64,000 bases of DNA from contig CAWAMJ010000016.1 in NCBI GenBank assembly GCA_963783085.1, positions 186,001 through 250,000 on the forward strand, written 5' to 3'. Origin of the DNA: CAVYUC01 sp963783085 (GTDB lineage Bacteria; Bacteroidota; Bacteroidia; Bacteroidales; Prolixibacteraceae). Position numbers and translations under genes: made by a program. Below the pieces are notes generated by a model. That model was not told the origin of the DNA. It made no database searches and saw nothing but the letters and a program-made list of their open reading frames with translations. Below are positions 43,434 through 52,456 of the stretch, one piece after another (positions within the stretch are counted from its first letter, which is position 1; each line of letters starts with the position of its first letter).

Positions 43434-44144
43434 TTAATCTCCGTTTTTTACCGAAAACCGGAATCCGATTCCGTGCAGATTTACGATTTTAATGTTCGGG
43501 TCATCTTTGAAATATTTTCGTAAACGCGAAATAAAAACATCGAGGCTGCGGCCAAGAAAATAGTCATTGCTTCCCCACACTTTTTCCAGGATTTCATTCC
43601 GGCTTAAAACCTTGTTGGCATTTTCCGAAAAATAACGAATCAATTCGGCTTCTTTTAGGGTAAGGTTCCTGATTTTATCTCCGATTGAAAGCGTCAGTTC
43701 TTCGGGTTGAAACAAAAATGCGCCGATTCGTTTTCCACCCGAGAAATTATCGGCGGGATGTGGCATCGCCTGGCTCCGTTTGAGAAAAATCTTTATTTTC
43801 AGCAACAATTCTTCCATGCTGAAAGGCTTCGGAATATAATCGTCGCCGCCAATGGTGAGCCCTTTAATTTTATCTTCGGTCATAGAGCGCGCCGTCAGAA
43901 ATATGATGGGAACCTGATGATTTGTTTGTCTGATTTTTTGCGCCACCTGAAAGCCATCGATTTTTGGGAGCATTACATCGAGCAGGATTAAATCGTACCG
44001 GTTCTTTTCAAATAATCCAAGCGCCAGTTGGCCATTTCCCGCCACATCAACTTTAAAATTTTGTTGCTCCAGGTTGTCTTTTACTATAAACTGCAGCGCC
44101 TCATCGTCCTCAACCAAAAGAATTTTCACCGATTCTGTATTCAT
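43434..44144 (-). CDS. OmpR/PhoB-family response regulator
   Basis: The 236-residue protein has a receiver domain (1-120; acidic pocket E12-D13-D14, phospho-acceptor D56 in LILLDVMLPKIDG, lysine in YIPKPFS) and a winged-helix output domain (about 140-232; LTLKEAELIRYFSENANKVLSR, LDVFISRLRKYF). It binds DNA as a dimer at direct repeats after phosphorylation. Its start overlaps the kinase stop by 4 nt, so the two are translated together. Direct repeats suitable for such a regulator lie upstream of the operon at 45471-45509. Confidence 0.95.
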   Translation of the reverse strand: MNTESVKILLVEDDEALQFIVKDNLEQQNFKVDVAGNGQLALGLFEKNRYDLILLDVMLPKIDGFQVAQKIRQTNHQVPIIFLTARSMTEDKIKGLTIGGDDYIPKPFSMEELLLKIKIFLKRSQAMPHPADNFSGGKRIGAFLFQPEELTLSIGDKIRNLTLKEAELIRYFSENANKVLSRNEILEKVWGSNDYFLGRSLDVFISRLRKYFKDDPNIKIVNLHGIGFRFSVKNGD

Positions 44145-45412
44145 TTTTTGTATGGAATTAAAAGCATAAAAATACTACCTCCTGCCGGATTATCGTCAAC
44201 TTTGATGGACCAGCCGTGGGCTTTTACAATTTTTTGAACATAGTCGAGGCCCAAACCAAAGCCTTTTACATTATGAATATTTCCGGTAGGTACGCGGTAA
44301 AATTTTTTGAATATTTTTTTCCGGTGTTCTTTCGATATCCCGATTCCGTTATCGGCAAAGCTCAGTTGTAACCGGTTTTTCTGTTTTCTGAGCCCAATTA
44401 CAATTTCTGGTTCGTTTTCACAATATTTTACTGCATTTTCCAGGATATTCAGGATTAAATTCGAAAAATGGAATTTATCAACCCTAATCGTTGTGTTTTC
44501 TTCGCCAAAGATTTTCTTAATTACTGCTTTCCGTCCAAAATCCGACTGCTTGAAATGTTCCACGTTTTCCTCAATAAACCCGCTCAGGTTCACCGGCTCC
44601 AGGTTCAGTCGAATTCTGTTTTTTTCCAGCGACGCGAGGTTCAGGACTTTCTCCACATTCTTGCTTAACCGGTTGTTTTGTTCCTGAATAATTCTTGCAT
44701 AATCGAACAGACGATTTGGCGTTTTCAGAATTTTCCGGTCGTTAATCACACTGGCCGATAATGCAATGGAAGAAATCGGAGTTTTTAATTCGTGGGTGAG
44801 GTTGTTGATAAAGTTCTTCTGGATTTCGGAAAGCTGCCGCTGCCTGATGATTACCGAAAGTGTGTAGCCGAAAAATACAACCACAATAACGAGCAACGCC
44901 GTAAAAAAATACCAGATGGAAAGCCGTGAATTGAAATATTGCGACCGGTTGGTAAAATGCACCGCAAAATAGCTGTTGTAGATTTGGCTTTTCGGAAAAT
45001 TGAACGACGATGGTCTTTCTTTCAGCTCGGTGGTAATCAACGTTTTTTGTTCCATTTCATCCGTGGCCGGATTATAAATGGCAAATTCGAAATCGGAATA
45101 AATTTCATGCTTTCTCAACTCTTCCACCAAATGAAATTTAAGCAGTTCGTAATCGATAACTGCATCCACATTTATAAAATAGTAATTGTTTGAAACCATT
45201 TCCACAGGCGCAATGCTGTCGAAGTTGGAAGTGTTGCCGGTGGCCAGCAATATTTGCCAGGCAACTTCCTTTAACGCCACCGCAGCGCTTTCCCTGAATT
45301 GTTTTTCGGAATAGTTATATGAATTTCTGAGAAACAGAAATTGAATGGAAAGTATTCCGGCTACCGAAATTGTAGCCAGCAAAATGATGTATTTTAACGT
45401 TTTGCTTTTCAT
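44141..45412 (-). CDS. Sensor histidine kinase of the two-component pair
   Basis: The 423-residue kinase has two membrane helices (about 8-28 and 165-188) enclosing a periplasmic domain of about 135 residues of no recognisable family. There is no HAMP or PAS domain; the HisKA domain follows directly, with H207 in FINNLTHELKTPIS. The ATPase domain has NLILNILENAVKY, DNGIGIS and GFGLGLDYV. Its cognate is the OmpR-type regulator whose start it overlaps by 4 nt. The stimulus is unknown; the adjacent divergent DUF1573 gene and TauE-like permease may be targets. Confidence 0.95.
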   Translation of the reverse strand: MKSKTLKYIILLATISVAGILSIQFLFLRNSYNYSEKQFRESAAVALKEVAWQILLATGNTSNFDSIAPVEMVSNNYYFINVDAVIDYELLKFHLVEELRKHEIYSDFEFAIYNPATDEMEQKTLITTELKERPSSFNFPKSQIYNSYFAVHFTNRSQYFNSRLSIWYFFTALLVIVVVFFGYTLSVIIRQRQLSEIQKNFINNLTHELKTPISSIALSASVINDRKILKTPNRLFDYARIIQEQNNRLSKNVEKVLNLASLEKNRIRLNLEPVNLSGFIEENVEHFKQSDFGRKAVIKKIFGEENTTIRVDKFHFSNLILNILENAVKYCENEPEIVIGLRKQKNRLQLSFADNGIGISKEHRKKIFKKFYRVPTGNIHNVKGFGLGLDYVQKIVKAHGWSIKVDDNPAGGSIFMLLIPYKK

Positions 45413-45453
45413 TAAGAATTTGGCGTTTTCTTACCCTTCACCTCGTTGCACCT

Positions 45454-45537
45454 ATGTTGCAGCAACATTGTTAACACTTCATTAACAAAATATTAGACCT
45501 GGTTAACAACAAAAAACAGAAACCGTTTCTACATTTG
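45454..45537 (+). promoter_or_regulatory. Candidate OmpR-type box and promoter between the two-component operon and the DUF1573 gene
   Basis: TTAACAC (45471-45477) and TTAACAA (45482-45488) are direct repeats with an 11-bp period, and another TTAACAA starts at 45503, about two periods on. Direct repeats of 7 bp spaced 11 bp are the classical binding layout of OmpR/PhoB-family regulators, and one is encoded next door. An exact -7 element TACATTTG follows at 45530-45537, 47 nt before the DUF1573 start. A 15-bp near-palindrome, ATGTTGC/GCAACAT around one base, is at 45454-45468. Confidence 0.5.
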
Positions 45538-45584
45538 TGTGGCAAAGTAAGTCAATAAATCCAAAAAATTAAAACACTTTTATT

Positions 45585-46673
45585 ATGAAACGATTGATGA
45601 AGCTATTCATTTTGTTTGCATTTGTTTCTGCGTTTACAGCAGCGGGTGCACAACAAGCGAAAATTGTATTCGATAAACTGGAACATGATTTCGGTACGTT
45701 CAAAGAATCAGCCGGCGTACAAACCACCATCTTTAAATTTACAAACAAAGGGGCAGTTCCTTTGGTGTTGAACAATGTCAGGGCTTCCTGCGGTTGCACT
45801 ACTCCAAAATGGACGCGCCAGCCTGTTGCCCCGGGAGAAGCCGGGGAAATTCAGGTTAGTTACAACCCGCAAAACCGTCCCGGTTCTTTCAATAAAACCG
45901 TTACCGTACAATCCAATGCCGAAAATGCAACTACTATTTTAAGAATTACCGGCAGGGTACAGGAACGGGAAAAAACGCTGGCAGAACAGTATCCCCGGCA
46001 AATTGGCGCGCTTCGGGTAAAAACAAATCACATTTCGTTTGCCAGAATTAAAGAAAATGAGACGAAAACACAGGATTTGGAACTGGTTAACGATACCGAT
46101 AACCCGGTTCAGGTTGGATTTCGCAGCGTGCCCGATCACCTTTCAGCCAAAGTAACTCCTGAAACTATTCCGGCTCACGGGAAAGGAACACTCCAGGTAA
46201 CATATAACGCCCCAAAAGCGAACACTTACGGATTTACTTCCCACCGGATTTATCTTTCGCTTGACGGCAGCAACGATTACAGAAGTTCAATCGGTGTGAG
46301 CGCCACCATCGAAGAAGATTTCTCGAATTTAACGCCTGAACAACTGGCAAATGCACCGGTGGCATCATTTTCAGACAATACGTTCGATTTTGGTGAAATG
46401 ACACAGGGAGAAAAAAAGGAACATACGTTTACAATTCAGAACTCCGGAAAATCAGATTTAATCATTCGTAATGTACGTTCATCATGCGGTTGCACTGCAG
46501 TCGCTCCGGCTAAAAAAGTAATTTCACCGGGAGAATCGGCTCCAATTAAAGTTACTTTCGATTCGCGCGGCAAACGTGGGCGCCAGAGCAAATCAATTAC
46601 TGTAATTACCAACGATCCTAAAAATACAACCACAACCTTACGAATTTCAAGCAATGTGGTAACACAAGGGTAA
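45585..46673 (+). CDS. Secreted DUF1573-domain protein
   Basis: The 362-residue protein has a signal peptide (MKRLMKLFILFAFVSAFTAAGAQ, given as residues 1-23). Two full DUF1573 modules are visible: EHDFGTFKESAGVQTTIFKF with VRASCGCTTPKW (about 25-125) and FDFGEMTQGEKKEHTFTIQN with VRSSCGCTAVAP (about 265-360). The middle (about 140-250) is an Ig-like domain lacking cysteines. The SCGC pairs could bind metal or form disulfides. The fold is Ig/MSP-like; function is unknown, though the family is abundant in Bacteroidota envelopes. It is divergent from the two-component operon and has a good promoter. Confidence 0.92.
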   Translation: MKRLMKLFILFAFVSAFTAAGAQQAKIVFDKLEHDFGTFKESAGVQTTIFKFTNKGAVPLVLNNVRASCGCTTPKWTRQPVAPGEAGEIQVSYNPQNRPGSFNKTVTVQSNAENATTILRITGRVQEREKTLAEQYPRQIGALRVKTNHISFARIKENETKTQDLELVNDTDNPVQVGFRSVPDHLSAKVTPETIPAHGKGTLQVTYNAPKANTYGFTSHRIYLSLDGSNDYRSSIGVSATIEEDFSNLTPEQLANAPVASFSDNTFDFGEMTQGEKKEHTFTIQNSGKSDLIIRNVRSSCGCTAVAPAKKVISPGESAPIKVTFDSRGKRGRQSKSITVITNDPKNTTTTLRISSNVVTQG

Positions 46674-46698
46674 AAGTGTTTTAACGTCAATGATAACG

Positions 46699-46732
46699 GT
46701 GTCGCAAATTTTGGTTTGCGGCACTTTTTTTT
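46699..46732 (+). terminator. Terminator after the DUF1573 gene
   Basis: GTGTCGCAAA (46699-46708) pairs with TTTGCGGCAC (46715-46724), a 10-bp stem with one T-G pair, followed directly by eight Ts. Confidence 0.92.
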
Positions 46733-46753
46733 ATACTTCCTGAATTAATGTGG

Positions 46754-46761
46754 TATTTTTG
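46754..46761 (+). promoter_or_regulatory. Candidate -7 promoter element for meaB
   Basis: TATTTTTG matches TAnnTTTG exactly and ends 21 nt before the chosen meaB start, just after the preceding terminator. It supports ATG 46783 over the in-frame start at 46750, which would lie upstream of the promoter. Confidence 0.45.
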
Positions 46762-46782
46762 TTTTTCACTGAAGAATGCTGT

Positions 46783-47901
46783 ATGTCTGAAAGCGAGAAC
46801 CATATCGAAAACAATCCTGAATATAAAAGCTTGAAGGTGCAAAAAGGAATTGAGCAACAGGAACAAAGCGGGGCGCACTCGGTGAAGCAGTTTCTGCAGA
46901 AAAAAAGAAATCTTTTGCCGGTAGACGAGTATGTAGAGGGCATCATTTCCGGGAACATTACGCTGCTAAGCAAAGCGGTAACTTTGGTTGAAAGCTCGAA
47001 ACAGGAACATCAGGAACTGGCGCAAAAAATCATCTTGAAATGCCTTCCGCACAGCGGGAAATCCGTTCGTATCGGGATTACCGGGGTACCGGGCGTTGGT
47101 AAAAGCACTTTTATAGAGGCGCTCGGAACATACATTACCGGCCGTGGCGGAAAGCTTGCCGTTTTGGCAGTTGACCCCAGCAGCGAACGCTCAAAAGGTA
47201 GTATCCTGGGTGATAAAACCCGGATGGAAAAGCTGGCCGGCGATAAAAACGCATACATCCGGCCAAGTCCGTCGGCGGGTTCGCTTGGCGGTGTTACCCG
47301 CAAAACCAGGGAAACAATTGTTCTGTGTGAGGCTGCCGGCTTCGATCATGTTTTTATTGAAACAGTTGGAGTGGGGCAGAGCGAAACTGCGGTGCATTCC
47401 ATGACCGATTTCTTCCTTTTGCTGATGCTTGCCGGTGCAGGCGACGAACTTCAGGGAATAAAACGCGGAATTATGGAAATGGCCGATTTACTGGCCATCA
47501 ACAAAGCCGACGGTAGTAACCACGAAAAAGCGCTGTGGGCAAAATCGCAGTACCAGAATGCATTGCATCTTTTTCCGAAAAGGGAATCGGACTGGGAACC
47601 GCAGGTTTTAACTTGTTCAGCACAAAATAATACCGGCATTGAAGAAGTGTGGGATAAAATAGAAGAATACCGCCAACACACACTGGCAAATGGCTATTTT
47701 TTTAACAGGAGAAATGAACAATCGTTATTTCGGATGCATGAAACTATCGGTGAACAAATTAAACGCTCATTTTACGGGAATCCCGAAATTAAAGAGAAGC
47801 TGAAGGAATTGGAGCAAAAAGTATTAACCAACGAAAAAAGTTCATTTATAGCCGCTGCGGAACTGCTCGATTTTTATTCTGCGTTGAAATTAAACCGCTA
47901 G
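46783..47901 (+). CDS. meaB: Methylmalonyl-CoA mutase-associated GTPase MeaB
   Basis: ATG at 46783 (MSESENHIENNPEYKSLKVQ) gives 372 residues. The P-loop is GVPGVGKST (101-109), preceded by a helical N-terminal domain, and followed by VLAVDPSSERSKGSILGDKTRM (pieces in order), FIETVGVGQSE and LLAINKADGSN with the guanine-specificity NKAD. MeaB protects methylmalonyl-CoA mutase and gates cobalamin loading. The mutase subunits are not in the window. In Bacteroidota the mutase interconverts succinyl-CoA and methylmalonyl-CoA on the way to propionate. Confidence 0.95.
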   Translation: MSESENHIENNPEYKSLKVQKGIEQQEQSGAHSVKQFLQKKRNLLPVDEYVEGIISGNITLLSKAVTLVESSKQEHQELAQKIILKCLPHSGKSVRIGITGVPGVGKSTFIEALGTYITGRGGKLAVLAVDPSSERSKGSILGDKTRMEKLAGDKNAYIRPSPSAGSLGGVTRKTRETIVLCEAAGFDHVFIETVGVGQSETAVHSMTDFFLLLMLAGAGDELQGIKRGIMEMADLLAINKADGSNHEKALWAKSQYQNALHLFPKRESDWEPQVLTCSAQNNTGIEEVWDKIEEYRQHTLANGYFFNRRNEQSLFRMHETIGEQIKRSFYGNPEIKEKLKELEQKVLTNEKSSFIAAAELLDFYSALKLNR

Positions 47902-48116
47902 TCCGCATGAATTCATTATTTTTGCTCAACAGAAAGTAGCCGGATACTGCTTTAACAAATTATATCTGAAATTTGATCTTTCGGATTTGTCGAAGCAGAA
48001 TCAGAAATGAAGTGAAATTTTGGTGATAAATTCACGGTTTAAACGACAAGAACCTTTCTTATGGAGAGGTGTTATTAGTTTTTAAAAAATAAAAAATCAC
48101 AATAAACGATATACAA

Positions 48117-49508
48117 ATGAATTACGACGTAATTGTTATAGGAAGCGGCCCGGGTGGGTATGTAACCGCCATTCGTGCTGCTCAGCTTGGTTTAAAAGTG
48201 GCAGTTGTTGAACGGGAAAAATTAGGCGGCATCTGCCTGAACTGGGGATGTATCCCGACCAAAGCATTGTTGAAAAGCGCACAGGCATTTGAACATGCAA
48301 AACATGCTGCCGATTATGGAGTTAGCATTGAAGGTGAAGTAAAGCCGGATCTAACCGCCATGGTGAAACGCAGTCGCGGCGTTGCCGATGGTATGAGCAA
48401 GGGAATCGAGTTTCTTTTCCGGAAAAACAAAGTGGAAGCCATTTTCGGAACCGGAAAACTTACCGGTAAAAACAATGTGGAAGTAACCGACGAAAAAGGG
48501 CAGAAAACAACTTACACGGCCAAACATATCATTTTAGCCACCGGGGCACGTTCGCGCGAGTTGCCAAATTTGAAGCAGGACGGTAAAAAAATTATTGGTT
48601 ACCGCAAAGCGCTGGTGCTCGATAAACTTCCAAAAAGCATGGTAGTTGTCGGTTCCGGGGCCATTGGAAGCGAGTTCGCATATTTCTATCAATCGATTGG
48701 CGTTGATGTTACACTCGTTGAATTTATGCCAACGCTTGTTCCGAATGAAGATGAAGAAGTGGCCAAACAACTGGAACGCTCCTTCAAAAAAATGAAGATG
48801 AAAGTAATGACCAGCGCAACGGTCGAGAACGTGGATACTTCCGGCGATAATTGCAAAGTAACCATAAAAACTAAAAAAGGAGAACAGACAGTCGAAGCTG
48901 AAATTGTGCTATCAGCCGTGGGGATTACTCCGAATACCGAAGGAATTGGTTTGGATGAACTGGGCGTTGAAACTGATAACGGCCGCGTAAAAGTGGATGA
49001 ATACTATCGAACCAACGTTGAAAGAATTTATGCCATTGGCGATATTTTAACAGGGCCTGCACTGGCACACGTTGCATCAGCCGAAGGGATTGTTTGTGTT
49101 GAAAAAATTGCCGGTTTGAATCCCGAACCAATCGACTATGGCAACATTCCTGCCTGTACCTACACCGGACCCGAAGTTTCTTCGGTGGGTTTAACCGAAG
49201 CCAAAGCAAAAGAAGCAGGTTATGAAATTAAAGTGGGAAAATTCCCTTATTCTGCCAGCGGAAAAGCCAGCGCTGCAGGTTTAAAAGAGGGCTTTGTAAA
49301 GTTAATTTTCGATGCCAAATATGGCGAATTGCTCGGAGCCCACATGATTGGCGGAAATGTTACCGAAATGATTGCCGAATTGGTTGTGGCCAAAAAGCTC
49401 GAAATTACCGGGCACGAACTAATAAAATCAATCCATCCGCACCCAACCATGAGCGAGGCCATTATGGAAGCCGCCGCTGCCGCCTACGACGAAGTGATTC
49501 ACATTTAA
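48117..49508 (+). CDS. lpdA: Dihydrolipoyl dehydrogenase
   Basis: The 463-residue FAD enzyme is the E3 component of 2-oxoacid dehydrogenase and glycine cleavage complexes, re-oxidising dihydrolipoamide with NAD. It has the FAD loop VIVIGSGPGGYVTAIRAAQLG (given in order, residues 5-25), the redox disulfide GGICLNWGCIPT (C40, C45), the NAD loop VVVGSGAIGSEFA, and the C-terminal catalytic HPHPTMSEAI. No lipoyl domain is fused. No other complex subunit is adjacent. A strong terminator follows. Confidence 0.97.
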   Translation: MNYDVIVIGSGPGGYVTAIRAAQLGLKVAVVEREKLGGICLNWGCIPTKALLKSAQAFEHAKHAADYGVSIEGEVKPDLTAMVKRSRGVADGMSKGIEFLFRKNKVEAIFGTGKLTGKNNVEVTDEKGQKTTYTAKHIILATGARSRELPNLKQDGKKIIGYRKALVLDKLPKSMVVVGSGAIGSEFAYFYQSIGVDVTLVEFMPTLVPNEDEEVAKQLERSFKKMKMKVMTSATVENVDTSGDNCKVTIKTKKGEQTVEAEIVLSAVGITPNTEGIGLDELGVETDNGRVKVDEYYRTNVERIYAIGDILTGPALAHVASAEGIVCVEKIAGLNPEPIDYGNIPACTYTGPEVSSVGLTEAKAKEAGYEIKVGKFPYSASGKASAAGLKEGFVKLIFDAKYGELLGAHMIGGNVTEMIAELVVAKKLEITGHELIKSIHPHPTMSEAIMEAAAAAYDEVIHI

Positions 49509-49528
49509 CTAAGAATATAAATTTTTCG

Positions 49529-49566
49529 CAACACCCGGAATCTTCTGATTTCCGGGTGTTGTTTTT
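49529..49566 (+). terminator. Terminator after lpdA
   Basis: CAACACCCGGAA (49529-49540) pairs perfectly over 12 bp with TTCCGGGTGTTG (49550-49561), followed by TTTTT. Confidence 0.95.
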
Positions 49567-49636
49567 AAGTGGATTTTAGAATTTATGATTCCATCGTTCG
49601 AAAATTTTACAAACGATTGAATTTCAGATAGAAAAT

Positions 49637-49666
49637 TTTGCGGATCGATTATAAATTATAAATTTG
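49637..49666 (+). promoter_or_regulatory. Promoter of the FadL-like porin gene, with a long leader
   Basis: TTTG (49637-49640), an 18-nt spacer, then TAAATTTG (49659-49666) closely fits the Bacteroidota promoter consensus. Transcription would begin near 49673, giving a leader of about 215 nt. The rest of the 378-nt gap (49509-49886) has no credible gene; an open frame over 49664-49882 starts at TTG, overlaps the promoter and is not called. Confidence 0.6.
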
Positions 49667-49886
49667 TTTCACCTTTTGGGGAACAGACAGAACAGCCTTT
49701 TCAGTGATTTTTGGATCGGCTTGTTAAACAGGCAAAATGTAAACATCGAACAAATGAAGCATGCGAAGTCCCGGAAATACAGATTAGCTTCTGTAAATTG
49801 GCCGTACAGGTTCAGATTCCTGTTTAAATTTCCCGTTTTATTCCTGACAATTTTTAATCACAATCAACTTTTAAAAGATTAAACTC

Positions 49887-51563
49887 ATGAAAAAACTTAT
49901 TCTGGTTACAGCATTATTTTTGCTGGTTTATGGCGCAAATGCCGGTGGCTTACTAACGAACACCAATCAGAGCGCCCAATTTATCCGGATGATGTCGCGA
50001 AATGCATCGCTGGATATTGATGCCGTTTATTTTAATCCTGCCGGATTAATTAAGCTGGAAGATGGCTGGCACTTTGCCGCGTATTCGCAAACCATTTTCC
50101 AGGATAAAACCGTTGACACCAAATTTCCGTTGTTGAACAATAAACATTATGTGGGTGAAGTGAAAGTGCCGGTTTTTCCAACAGCATACGCTGTTTACAA
50201 AATGGAAGACTGGGCATTTTCATTGGGATTTGGACCGAATGCCGGTGGCGGTTCTGCCGATTTCAATCAAGGTCTGCCGTCGTTTGAAATTCCGATTACC
50301 AAGGTGGTGCCCGGTTTGGCCGGATTAACCCAAATCGATCCGGATTTAAATGTTACCGGTTATGATGCAGACCTGTCGTTTAATGGCAGTTCTGTTTTCT
50401 GGGGTATTCAATTGGGCGCAACGTATCAAATTAGCGACTACATTTCGGTTTATGGCGGAGTTAGATATCTTCCTTCAAAAAACAGCTATGAAGGCAGTAT
50501 TCGAAACATTCAGTTGAATGTTGGCAATGAATTTTATCCGGCGCCGGCTTGGTTAACTGAAGCATCGGCCCAGGTTGGTGGTAAAGCCAATATGGTTAGC
50601 GCCGCGGCAGATATGCCTCAAACCTTACAACCCTTAATTGATGGTGGCGCGGGTGATTTCACACTTGCCCAATTAGAGGGGGCAGGTTACATAAATTCAG
50701 CACAGCGAGCCGGAATTGAAGGCGGTTTAGTTCAGTTGATTGGACTATCACAGGAGCAAGTGAATGCGATGAATTTGAATATGATTTACGGTACATACAA
50801 CCAGGCAAGTCCGACACTTCAGCAAACAGCTAATCAACTTAATGCTGTTTCAACATCTTTAGCCGGCAATGCCGGCCAACTTGGCGATAAGGAAGTGAAA
50901 ACAGAACAAACCGGCGCCGGCTTTACACCTATGATTGGCGTGAATATTTCACCTTCGGAAGATTTAAACATCGCGTTGAAATACGAAATGAAAACTACGC
51001 TTCAGCTTGAAAACAATACAGAAGTCGACGATTTGGGGTTGTTTCCGGATGGAGCAAAAACGCGGAATGATATTCCTGCAATATTGGCCGCTGGTGTTGG
51101 TTACAGAGGCCTCGACTGGCTGGAAGTGCAGCTTTCCTACACGATGTTTTTTGACAAAGGTGTAGACTGGGGCATGAACACTCGTGACCTTGCCATTTGG
51201 AAAGACCGGGATAATTCGCAGATTCGCAAGCGCGAAATTGATCAGAACGGATATGAAGTGGGATTGGGACTTCAGTTTAACGTGAGCGACAATTTTGCTT
51301 TTAGCGCGGGTGGTTTATGGTCGAAAATGGGAATTGCCGACAGCTATCAGAGCGACTTCAGCTTTAGCAATCCATCGATGACTGCCGGAGCAGGAATCAT
51401 GTACAAAATAACTGATAACCTGACTTTGGACGCCGGCGTTTCCAATACATTCTACCAGGACCGTACCGTTTCTTTTACCGATCCGGATGTTGGGAAATAC
51501 GACGAAACATATGGGAAAACTACATTGAACCTTGCTGTGGGTTTGTCTTACAGCATTTTCTAA
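49887..51563 (+). CDS. OmpP1/FadL-family outer-membrane transporter
   Basis: The 558-residue protein has a signal peptide (1-19, ending YGANAGG), followed directly by the FadL-like N-terminal region containing NTNQSAQFIRMMSRNASLDIDAVYFNPAGL (in order; NPAG is the typical pocket motif) and then alternating beta strands to an aromatic C-terminal end (LAVGLSYSIF). FadL-type channels admit hydrophobic compounds such as long-chain fatty acids or aromatics. An insertion of about 150 residues (roughly 215-365) rich in Ala, Gln and Asn lies before the second half of the barrel. The gene is monocistronic, with its own promoter and a perfect 13-bp terminator. Confidence 0.93.
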   Translation: MKKLILVTALFLLVYGANAGGLLTNTNQSAQFIRMMSRNASLDIDAVYFNPAGLIKLEDGWHFAAYSQTIFQDKTVDTKFPLLNNKHYVGEVKVPVFPTAYAVYKMEDWAFSLGFGPNAGGGSADFNQGLPSFEIPITKVVPGLAGLTQIDPDLNVTGYDADLSFNGSSVFWGIQLGATYQISDYISVYGGVRYLPSKNSYEGSIRNIQLNVGNEFYPAPAWLTEASAQVGGKANMVSAAADMPQTLQPLIDGGAGDFTLAQLEGAGYINSAQRAGIEGGLVQLIGLSQEQVNAMNLNMIYGTYNQASPTLQQTANQLNAVSTSLAGNAGQLGDKEVKTEQTGAGFTPMIGVNISPSEDLNIALKYEMKTTLQLENNTEVDDLGLFPDGAKTRNDIPAILAAGVGYRGLDWLEVQLSYTMFFDKGVDWGMNTRDLAIWKDRDNSQIRKREIDQNGYEVGLGLQFNVSDNFAFSAGGLWSKMGIADSYQSDFSFSNPSMTAGAGIMYKITDNLTLDAGVSNTFYQDRTVSFTDPDVGKYDETYGKTTLNLAVGLSYSIF

Positions 51564-51585
51564 AAAAAATAAACCCGATGGTTAA

Positions 51586-51626
51586 AACAGGTGGCGCCGC
51601 TCGTTGTGGCGCCACCTGTTTTTTTT
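51586..51626 (+). terminator. Terminator after the FadL-like gene
   Basis: AACAGGTGGCGCC (51586-51598) pairs perfectly over 13 bp with GGCGCCACCTGTT (51608-51620), followed by a run of Ts. Confidence 0.95.
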
Positions 51627-51707
51627 AAGAAAAAAGGCTGCCTGAACAGAAATCCCGGCAACCTTTTACAGAACTAACCCGTGCAGCAGAAAAAGATTTG
51701 GTTTGAT

Positions 51708-52373
51708 TTATTCTGTATAATCGTATTTAAACAATTCATTGTAAATTTCACCGTCGGCCAGTTTGGCGGTAAGTAAAAATTCCTTTTTGCCTTCCAGTTT
51801 CAGCGGCGTCAGGTCGAACGACAATTCTTTGGTAAAAAATGCTTCGCAAACATCGTCGTTTGCGTTGTGCCTGATTTCGAAGACCGGCACGTCCGACGAA
51901 CCGGCATACCAGGCATTCATTCTGGCCAAATCGATGGTATGTTCACGACAACCGCCGCTGTACGACACGGTCAGGTGCAGGCAATCGCCTTCCACAAAAG
52001 CTTCTTTCAAATATATCGGGTCACGGGCCAGGCTATCGTAATTTTCAAAATACAAATCGATATACGGTGCGCAGCTCAGTTCCTCGATGTATTTAATGTC
52101 GCTGGCAGCACCACGGTCGCAGGTGGAAATAACATCCGGTAATTCCACGTATTCCACCAAAACCTGTTGTCCCTCGGCAAATTTAAAACCTTCGGGATAA
52201 GCCATCGGTTGAATCCGGCCGCCATTATCCAACTCGATAATAAAACCGCAGTTTCCGGCGCCGGCATAGTCAACCACAACTCCGGTTTCTGTGATGGTAA
52301 CCGCATCGTTCTCCTGCTGGCAAGCGGTAATGGCGGTAAAAGAAATGATTATAAGGAACAATGTTCGCTTCAT
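51708..52373 (-). CDS. Lipoprotein of unknown function
   Basis: The 221-residue protein has a lipoprotein signal ending ITACQQ (C18). The mature part has two regions: an N-terminal small beta domain (VVVDYAGAGNCGFIIELDNGG to VEYVELPD) and a C-terminal domain with HLTVSYSGGCREHTIDL. Five cysteines in the mature part (N(C)GF, ST(C)DR, LS(C)AP, GD(C)LH, GG(C)RE, plus DV(C)EA further on) suggest disulfides. I recognise no family with certainty. It is 83 nt downstream of the serpin gene on the same strand and may share its transcript. Confidence 0.75.
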   Translation of the reverse strand: MKRTLFLIIISFTAITACQQENDAVTITETGVVVDYAGAGNCGFIIELDNGGRIQPMAYPEGFKFAEGQQVLVEYVELPDVISTCDRGAASDIKYIEELSCAPYIDLYFENYDSLARDPIYLKEAFVEGDCLHLTVSYSGGCREHTIDLARMNAWYAGSSDVPVFEIRHNANDDVCEAFFTKELSFDLTPLKLEGKKEFLLTAKLADGEIYNELFKYDYTE

Positions 52374-52456
52374 GGCTTTTGAATATCTTTTTTAGAAACG
52401 TTTATTTCCCCTGTTTTAGTCTGTTGTTTCCGGTCAATTTGTTTCGCAGGCGTATG

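Noticed and set aside
49664..49882. Open frame of 72 codons before the FadL-like gene
   Set aside because: It starts at TTG inside the promoter element and the translation is unlike a protein domain; it is better read as the leader.
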